Source: Geosiphon pyriformis (lineage: Eukaryota; Glomeromycota; Glomeromycetes; Archaeosporales; Geosiphonaceae). Taken from it: a stretch of DNA of 64,000 nt. Each line of letters begins with the position of its first letter. Positions within the stretch are counted from its first letter, which is position 1. Below, piece by piece: positions 55,922-64,000 of this stretch. The position numbers and the translations under genes were made by a program. The DNA is taken from assembly GCA_016748015.1 (NCBI GenBank), contig JAAOMT010000525.1, positions 58,324 to 122,323 on the forward strand, read 5' to 3'. The notes beneath the pieces are model-generated. The model was given only the letters and a program-made list of their open reading frames with translations, did no database searches and was not told where the DNA came from.

Positions 55922-58009
55922 TCAAACAGAATATAGCGCGTCTAGATATCCAGCTGCTACATCATTTACGATTGATTTGTCAGGTAGGCTCGCTGCCATC
56001 CCATATATAGCTGCAGTTCCAAATTTTTGGTTAGGCGGCGATTGTTTGAGTTCATGAACAACATTCTTGAGATCTACAATAAAAATGTCTGCATTTGGTA
56101 TGGTGAGCATAGTGCAAGCGATGTGAATTGCCGGTGGGTTCTGAAGAGCATTAAGATTCCAGCTCTTTTGAGTCATCTTGTCATAGATAGCATACATATT
56201 CAAAGTGTTCGAACCAAAAGCGACAACTGAAACAAGAGGATCCCCATAAACAAAGAGATCATCGATTTGGCGAATTCTACCCAATAAAGAAAGTGTTCAT
56301 TCCTTTTCATATAAACAATTATAAATGCAGCAATTAAACTACTATAAAATACCCTGCTTCTATTTTCCTCCGACATCCAACAATCTCCTTTGTAGCATCA
56401 ATATACCCAGACTTGCCCATACTCATCAGTGCTGTCCAGCAGGCAGCAATTAACGCCCCGGGCCTTGTTATTTTGGGTTCCAAGATGACACAATTTAATA
56501 AAGGAACAGTTAAATCTGAATAGTAATAAACTTTAACAAAAAATGAAACCTTGACCCAGCAATAGAAGGAGAGGCGTAAATTCCACCCGTCCATTCAGGG
56601 GCAAAAAAGTATTGATATCTACGATAGCTCTTTGATCGGTACATTATAACTGAGGAGCCTTTTGGTGCAAATCCATACTGCCATTGCGAAAGATATTTAT
56701 ATGAATATGTTACTGTTTCAATAACAAAATGAAGAATTACCTTATGAGTATCACACGATATTGATGTGACTCCTTCAATACTAAAGTCAAAAGGTAAAGT
56801 GGGAAAACCGGCTTCCTCCAAGTAAGGAACCAGAAAACTACCGAGACAACAATCAACATGTAACCCAATATTCCGCTTCTTGGCAATTGATGCCAATGCA
56901 GGTATATCATCAATAATACCGTGGGGAAAGTTAGGCGCTGATCCGGCGATCTTTGTGAATAGGATGACATCTTTATTACTTTTATTATTCAGAAAATGAT
57001 GGAAAATAAAAAAGGCCTACCATGATTGTATTCTTATTTACTGCTCGTCCCACAGCTTTAATATCAACCTGCCCTGATTTAGCGTCAATAGGGACATGAA
57101 TGAGTTTAATTTTAAAATAAGAGGCTGCCTTATCAAAGGCTGCATGAATAGTGTCAGGAACAACCCTAAAAAATAAGTTCTATATTATTATGGGTTTTAT
57201 TAAATATTTTAAACGATTTGATATACTTACATCTCTGGATCCGTAATCCCTTTAACTTCTTTCGCCCAATCACGATAAGTTTTACAGGCCATTAAAATAC
57301 TTTCGGTACCACCAGATGTGGTTGTTCCACCAGCACCGTCCGGTGCATTGTAAATATCGAGCACCATAGCAACGATCTCAGCATCCATTTTACGAACACC
57401 AGGAAATACATCCGGATGTAAGGGATTACTGTTGGAAAACATGGAATATGCTTCAGATGTAATCCGCGATAAGTCGCGACCACCGTGATAAACTGCTCCA
57501 GATACACGGCCGTCTTCCCAGTTTACATCCCCCATTACACGATATCTATTGTGAAAAGACAAAGATTCTTATATTGTCAAAATTAGAACAAAATTACATA
57601 GGGAACTTCTTTAAAGCGCTCACCGAATTAATTCTTCATGCAGTCTTTTTTCTTCAAAACCATGTTCAGGTAAAACACGGTATCGGGGTACACCTGGCTC
57701 CTTGGGTGCGACTTTCTCTTCAATTTCTTTGATTGCTTTATCAAGCTCTTTTTTCAACTTACTCTGTGCTCCAGGAGCAGTACGCAAGAGAACTTTAAAA
57801 ACAAAACCTCCGATTACGCGATAAACATCCTTTAATGTTCGTTGTATACCTTGTCGTGCAAGTTTTTGAAAAATAAAGGTAGTGTAATGGTACACTACCA
57901 GGAGAAAGATTATGTTTTTAAAATTTTCTAAAAGGGGAGAGTTTAAATAGGTTAAAAAAGTAGAGAAGAGGCTAAAAGCAGTTGGGTATCTAGTCTCAAT
58001 TGTCGGCAT
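55922..58009 (-). CDS. DPL1: Sphingosine-1-phosphate lyase, 7 exons, 549 aa
   Basis: PLP enzyme that cleaves sphingoid-base phosphates to a fatty aldehyde and phosphoethanolamine at the ER; last step of sphingolipid breakdown. Exons 58009-57624, 57545-57231, 57165-57021, 56950-56741, 56677-56550, 56463-56353 and 56276-55922; introns of 63-86 bp are GT-AG and phase holds throughout. An N-terminal membrane helix lies at about residues 31-49. PLP-domain motifs include G-G-T-E-S-I, H-V-D-C-C-L-G and S-C-D-T-H-K with the Schiff-base Lys at 352 (K353 in human SGPL1), then Y-G-F-A-P-K-G-S-S and [13 protein letters not shown]. Length compares with human 568 and yeast 589. I chose ATG 58009, the first in frame. 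Intron 5 has a weak donor (GTTTCA). Confidence 0.96.
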
Positions 58010-58290
58010 TTCCAAACAAAATGTCCTTGACAGTGGAAGATGAATTAATTGTTAATTAATGGCTCCGATTTTTTTTATTTTATTTATACCTTAAATTAGA
58101 TGCGACTCACGCGTTGTCTACATGTGGCTAGCCACCAGACTATTCTGAATTGAATGTATAAAAGAAAACCCATTCTGAAAAAACATTTTGTGCATAAAAG
58201 CAATTAACATACAACTATTTCTAATTATCTCATTCATCCATTTGGCACTTGACTTGATATTAAGACTCTGAAGCAAATGTGTTTTTATTA
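58010..58290 (-). promoter_or_regulatory. Probable upstream region of the lyase gene
   Basis: A moderately GC-rich stretch before the next AT island. A reverse-strand TTTATACATT element at about 58156-58165 lies some 150 bp upstream of the ATG. No other gene seen. Confidence 0.35.
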
Positions 58291-60160
58291 ACAATATTAT
58301 TCAAAATATTTATACTATTATTTTTAACTTATACTTTTTTTTAAGTTTTTCAATCTTCTTACTTAACTTATTAACAACTTCTTTAAAAACAGCAATATTA
58401 TCTTAAATAGCAAGACATTTTTTTATTAACTTCATGTATAAACAAAAAAAATATTAACCAATCTTGTTATTAAAAAAACCAAGATATTAAAAAAGTTAAT
58501 TTAAAACTAATTACAGAATTAATAACAATAGCAATAATAAAAACAATTAAAAAAAGTAACAAAAAAGACCAAAAAAGCAAATCTTAACATAAAAGCTAAT
58601 ATCTATAAAACAATATTCAAAAATCTTAAAATTAACTATAAATTTAAAAAAAAACTTTAGAAAAAAAATATTTTGTAGTTTAAAACCAGTATTAATAATT
58701 AAAAATCTTTTATTAAATATAGTACTTTTTTAATATATAAGTTTTATAATATTTAAATTAATTTAAAAACTAAATATAATAATTATATATTTTAGTTTTT
58801 TAAAAAAATTAAAATATTAAAAAATAAAACAAATATAATTATAAATTTAAAAAACCAATTTGCTAATTTAAAAACAATATAATTAAAAAAAATTAATCAA
58901 TTTGGTTTTAAATAAAATAAAAAAAATTTAATATTATTTTTTATTACTAAAATTAACTATTAAATAAAAATAATTTTAATAGTTTTAAGATTTTTAAAAT
59001 TTTATTAATAAAGACTTAAAAAAAATATTATAAAAAACAACAAAATAATAACAAATATTATACTATTACTAAAATCTTTAATATATAATATATATAATAT
59101 ATAAAAAAATATAAAAAAATTATTTTATTAAAAAAATAATAAACTACATATTAAATTATATACAAATAAAATATATTGTATTTTTTTAAAAAAAAAACAA
59201 AATATTTGTTGGTTTAAAATATTTTTTTATAATTAAAAATCTGTTATTTTTATTAAAATTTCTTTTAAATTACATGTTTTTTATTATATTAAAACAAAAA
59301 AACAAAGTAAATATTGTTAAGTTATTAAATACTAAAAAATCAAGTAATAATTAACCAAATAATAATTAATTAAGCTTTGATATTACTTAAATAAAAAATA
59401 AAAAATAAATTTTTAAGTAATAATTAATTTACAAAAAAATTAATATAAGCAAATATATTAAAAAAACTTGTAAAAAACATCAAATAATTAAATATATAAA
59501 TAAAAAAATAAAATCAATTTATATGAATTTTGTTAAATCAATATTTTATAATAAAGAAATAATCTAAAAAAAAACAGCTTTAAATTTTAACAAAATTAAT
59601 TTTTTATCAATATTTTTTTCAGTAATTATAAACTTTTATTTAAAATTATTAAATTAAATAATAAAGAAAATAATTTGTTTACTTGGTTTAATTATTTATA
59701 AACCAATTATTATTTTTTATTAAATATATATAATTATATATAAAATATAATTAATTGGAAATATTTTTTTAAATATCAAAAATTTATTTTGTTTATTATT
59801 AATTTTTATTTAAAATATTTACAAAAAAATTTAACTACATAATAAATTTTTAAACTTTTTTTTATAAAAAATATATTAATATAAAAATTTTATTAAAAAC
59901 TATTTAATAATGTATTTATTATTATTTTTATTATGTTTTTATTTATATTTTAAAGTATTTAATATTTTTAAAATATTTATATTATACAATTTTTAAAGTA
60001 ACAAAAGATAAAAATTCAACAAATTAAACTTAAATAACAATATTTAAAGAAGTTTAAAATACAAATTTTATACAGAACAATTTAATATTATTATTAAAAA
60101 TTAATTTTATCTTAATAAAATTATATATAAACTAAAAAAAATATTTTTTTTTATTAGCTT
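58291..60160. other. AT-rich gene-free island
   Basis: Nearly pure A/T with long homopolymer runs; no supported reading frame, RNA gene or repeat unit. It borders the lyase promoter on one side and the 3' end of LINE-c on the other. Confidence 0.7.
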
Positions 60161-61775
60161 TACGAGTGAGATCCAAACACTACCTAGTGCTATACATCAA
60201 AAAAATGATCTATACTAGGCGTAAATCATGCATTTTTCACATATAACCAGCCATTCAAGCTGATCAGAACAACACTATGCAGCTATGTGAACTGAAACTA
60301 AGTTACCTATGCCTGAAAAAAACAAACAAGATTTGCGAAAGCCAAAACAAACACCAAAAGCATCAGCAATACCAAGCAATTTGACTACTCCAGTCAACAA
60401 TCTTGAGACCAAACCAGAAACTGAAACAAAAACCAAGCCATCAAAGGGAATCAACCTTTTCTTCTCCATATAAGCATAATGTTTAACATGAACTGACCAG
60501 ATATTACTTCTAAAAGCAAAACTAAGAGAGCACACAAATTTGACAATCTCTAAACAAGCAACCTTAGAATCTTAAAAAATGGTGACTGCTTTACAAAACC
60601 AACCACCAAAAACAAAACCCTTATAAAAAGCTATGGACAAAAAGGAGTCAGAAACACAGGATAATAACAGTTGTAATACACTTAAAGAAAAATAAGAAAG
60701 ACCAAAAACTGCTTTTTAGGAGTTCACATGGAATTCCAATAACTGACATTGAGCAGAATCATCAATCTTACAAAAGAACACATGATCTGATATCTCCACA
60801 TTACTACAATATAAGCACAAAATACTTGGATAGAGTCTATCATAAAAGCACTTCTAAACAGCAACTAGTAGCTAGTAGTGTAGAGCTTTCATGAAATAAG
60901 TACATACATTAGCTGAGGGTTTGCTGGTAAAACTGGCAGCTATGTACAAGTCAGGGTGCCAAACCAAAAATAAATAGAGCCAATTAATCTCAGAAAGCAA
61001 ACTGTCTGCCAAAAACCTGGAACCAGAACCAACCTCTCAACATACATAACAAACTGAATAATAAATATTATGGACAAAATGTCTGGAATTGCCTAAAACA
61101 ACATTATCATCAGCCATTATGAAGCATTTACCCAAGTGAGAAGGAAGATGCTAACTAGAAAGAAAAGCATTACTAGCAATCACGTCAGTGCACTCATTCT
61201 CTAAAACACCAAAGTGATTTTTAACCTTATGCCAGCTGATCTTCAGATTCTTATTGTAAATAACATTGACAATATAATGATGTTTTACCCAATACTGATT
61301 ACAAAAGTCAGGACATACCAGACTCAATTCTAATTTACAGGCATTCAGAGCAGATTGGCTATCCAAAAACAATTTAATAGAGCTCATTGAAGGGACACAT
61401 TCCAAAACCAGTGCAATAGCCTACAACTCTGCCAAAGTAGACAACATCAAACCCAACACACCAATATCTAAACCCAAATTAATGTCTTCAAAAAAAGCAG
61501 CAGTGCCAGCTCTATAGCCTGCTGTGTCCAGATCACTAAAAAACTTATCTGTATATACCAACAAACTGTTAACATTAACTTGCGAGAGATGATTACAGAC
61601 AGAAACAAAATCATGAGACTCAAGAATGTTCAAAGAATTAATACCATCCAAAGACAAAGAGCGAGTAAGAAAAAAACCTTCACCATTGAGAAATACAACA
61701 GAAAGCTTAAACCACTTAAGAACAGGGCCATAGAAGTTCAACCTTTTCTAATGCTTGAAAGTATGCCAAAAATAT
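60161..61775 (-). mobile_element. LINE-c, 5'-truncated copy (RNase H to 3' end)
   Basis: Same LINE family as LINE-a. It starts (minus strand) near 61775 just before RNase H. RNase H motifs are V-Y-T-D, L-A-E-L, L-F-L-D-S-Q and E-N-E-C-T-D; it is split between 61741-61421 and 61405-61151 by a TAG. The C-terminal end is at 60535-60275 (L-L-G-I-A-D-A-F-G-V). The 3' end near 60161 matches LINE-a. 5' truncation is usual for LINE insertion. Confidence 0.88.
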
Positions 61776-62790
61776 TTTTAATATAAACTAATTTAATTTT
61801 TAAAAAAAAACCAAATATTAAAATAAAAGTTATCTATTTAAAAAATTTTTAATAATTAATAATAATTTTTAAATATTATTAAAAATAATACTATTAAAAA
61901 ACAGAAAAAAAAGAGTTAATTTTTATTTAATTTGTTTAATTTTTAAAATTAAATAACTTAATAAGCTAATTAATTAAAAATATATATAAAACATAATTTG
62001 TTGTGCTTTTAAATTAATAAAAATCAGTTAAATTAGTATATTAAATAATACAACCAAGAATTAATTCAAATTAAATTGGTTAATATGTTTTTATTATTAT
62101 TGTTCATAATAAAAAATTTATTTTTATTCATAAGTACAATAAAATTAAGCATTATAATTGGTATAAATAATATAAAATTGGCAAAAAAATTAAAAAAAAA
62201 ACAAAAAAAACTTAAGTTTTATTTTTTATAAAAGAAAAACTTAATTTTAAAACATTAAAATTAATAATAAAAATATCAAAAAAAAAACTTTTCAGCATTT
62301 TAAAAGAATTTTTATCAAACATAATAAATATTTAAAAGATTGTTTTTAATTAATTTAATTAATTTAAATTTTTTAATTATTTAAATAACAATAAAAAGAG
62401 CATAAAAAAACTAACTTAATTATTAGCTTTTTATTAAAAACTTTGAAATTTTTAAAGAAACAAAAATAGTATTTTAGAATCAACAAAAAATTAATTTATT
62501 ATTACTTTATTTAAAAAAAATGTTTTTACAAAGTGCTTTATTAATAATATATTATCAAATATTTAAGAAAATAAAGACCAAAGAAATAAGCAATCTTTTA
62601 AGTAATTAATCTATATAATTAAAATTTATCAAAGATTTTTTATATTAATATTTTTATAAATTGAAATAATAAATTATAGATAGCAAAAACAGTTAAAAAT
62701 ATTTGTTTAAATATTTAAAATTTTTTTATTATAATTTTAATTCATAAAATTTTTTTTTATTAAAGTTTAATAAATACAACTTAATTATTA
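61776..62790. other. AT-rich gene-free island
   Basis: About 1 kb of nearly pure A/T between two LINE fragments in opposite orientation. Nothing recognisable. Confidence 0.7.
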
Positions 62791-62794
62791 TTTA

Positions 62795-63345
62795 CGTCTC
62801 TCTCGGGTTGATGCTGATAGTTTGACTGTATATACAGATGGGTCGTTAAAAAATTTGGTTGTAAGGCTGGGGCTGCTGCCTTTTTTGAGGACATTAACTT
62901 GGGTTTGGGTATTAGTGTTTGGGGTTTGGTATCATCTACTTTGGCAGAATTGCAGACTATAACATTGGCTTTGGAGTGTATATCTGTGGCTTGCTCTGTT
63001 TGTCTGTTTTCAGACAGTCAGACAACCTTGGATGCTTGCATATTAGAGATTGACTTGGTGTATCCTGACTTTTGCAATTAGTGCTGGGTCGAGTGCCAGC
63101 ATATTAGGAATGTTAAATTGCTTGGTATTGCTGAAGCTTTTGGTGTCCATTTTGGTTTTCGCAAATCTTGTTCGTTTTTCTCAGGTATTGGTGACTCGGT
63201 GTCTGTTAATATAAATGTGTAGTGTTGTCCTGACTGGCTTGAGTGGCTGGTCACATGTAGAAAGTGCATGATTCATGCTTAGTTTAGATTATTTCTTTGA
63301 TGTATAGTTCTAAGTTATGTTTAGACTTCACTTGTTAAAAAGATA
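62795..63345 (+). mobile_element. LINE-d, truncated and internally deleted copy
   Basis: Plus-strand copy. RNase H from V-D-A-D-S-L-T-V-Y-T-D-G-S, frameshift near 62860, then G-L-G-I, L-A-E-L-Q-T-I, S-D-S-Q and P-D-F-C-N. At about 63117 it jumps to the C-terminal L-L-G-I-A-E-A-F-G, missing roughly 0.8 kb relative to LINE-a. The 3' end (GACTTCACTTGTTAAA) is followed by A-rich sequence. It is less AT-shifted than LINE-a, so probably younger. Confidence 0.85.
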
Positions 63346-63409
63346 AAAAAAAAATTACTATTTAGTATATAAAACCAAAATTAGAAGTTTTAGTTAAATA
63401 CAATTTACA

Positions 63410-63475
63410 TTTTTTTTTACATGTGATCAGTTACTTAAACCAATTAAAAACACACTATGCTAATGCTTTAAAAGA
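63410..63475 (-). repeat. Possible decayed LINE 3' end, minus strand
   Basis: ACATGTGATCAGTTACTTAA and following bases resemble the LINE-a end at 7889-7935 (ACGTGATCAGCCATTCAAG) with C-to-T changes. It would lie tail to tail with LINE-d. Extent unclear; the rest to 63890 shows nothing I recognise. Confidence 0.4.
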
Positions 63476-63890
63476 AAACTTATCCAAAAAGACATCTTTT
63501 AAACAATTTCAAATAATATAGCATTATTAAAAACCAACCATATTAACTAACTAACTGTTTTAAATACATCAAATTTAATTTTAGTAGGTTTATGTTTTTA
63601 TAGTAACAACAAATTAGAAAATATATCATTATTAATAACAAACAAATCCACATAAGAATCAAACATATCAATATTAGAAAAATTACACTTATTTTTTAAT
63701 ACAACTATATTACATTTCAGCTTACTTACAACTTTACTAAAAAATTCATATATATTAAAACCTTATTAATTTTAAAATTAAGAGCACTGTTGTTACGGTT
63801 TAAGAATTTAGCAAAAAGAATCATAAAAATAATACAAACTATTCAATCATAATATAGCACAGTAATAATCTTAGAAAGGTAATGATTAAC

Positions 63891-63982
63891 ATAGTAGCAA
63901 ACACCATCTCGCGATAGTGGCAAGCACCAGTTCACAATAGCAGCCAACACCAACTGGTGATAGCAGCAAGCACCAGGTTGAA
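63891..63982 (+). repeat. 23-bp tandem repeat, four units
   Basis: Units start at 63891, 63914, 63937 and 63960, each beginning ATAG(T/C)(A/G)GC(A/C)A(A/G)CACCA, with a variable last seven bases. GC is well above the neighbourhood. It may continue beyond the window. Confidence 0.85.
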
Positions 63983-64000
63983 ATATCAAAAAGAAAGTAT

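Noticed and set aside
55599-55925. 108-codon minus-strand reading frame after the lyase
   Set aside because: It overlaps the lyase stop and lies in AT-rich probable 3' UTR; composition-driven Phe/Ile/Tyr content.

Overview
The window is fungal nuclear DNA, very AT-rich and dominated by retrotransposons. The LINE proteins (ORF1 with a zinc knuckle, then APE-type endonuclease, reverse transcriptase and RNase H), the AT bias and the short GT-AG introns of the host genes fit an arbuscular mycorrhizal fungus (Glomeromycotina, Rhizophagus-like). That placement is inference from recognised families, not a search.

Layout. 1-5122 is the 3' half of a Ty3-type LTR element (copy B1, family B), inserted in a minus-strand LINE ORF1 fragment (LINE-b, 5123-5812). 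An AT-rich island follows to 7811. From 7812 to about 45918 lies one full-length minus-strand LINE (LINE-a, about 6.8 kb) split by a nest of LTR elements. Element A (12747-44017, about 10.15 kb of its own sequence) sits in LINE-a ORF1. Element B2 (16975-26854), element C (27416-37644) and a solo family-B LTR (B3, 39793-40803) each sit inside element A. LTR ends (TGTTAC...GTAACA), 4-bp target duplications and restored reading frames support every level. 45919-51780 is AT-rich waste with a 20-N assembly gap flanked by a 418-bp identical duplication and a decayed family-A solo LTR. 51939-58009 is the host gene island: an unrecognised one-helix membrane protein (+), an HD-domain nucleotidase of the HDDC2/YGK1 type (-, 6 exons, 220 aa) and sphingosine-1-phosphate lyase (-, 7 exons, 549 aa). 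AT-rich DNA with 5'-truncated LINEs (60165-61775 minus; 62795-63345 plus) and a 23-bp tandem repeat closes the window.

The three LTR families share one plan: LTR, a primer site beginning TTTGGTGCTC, then one long frame for gag, zinc knuckle, protease, a Cys-rich domain, dUTPase, RT and RNase H. A stop follows RNase H in all four copies, then a separately started integrase, then an unrecognised third ORF, a purine tract and the 3' LTR. Each LTR carries a short tandem array upstream of TATA, with a period of 10, about 20 or about 39 bp. Downstream of AATAAA each has a hairpin whose loop holds a 6-nt palindrome (TGATCA in A and C, TAGCTA in B), as expected of a kissing-loop RNA dimerisation site. 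All copies are inactive: most stops and lost catalytic residues are C-to-T or G-to-A transitions.
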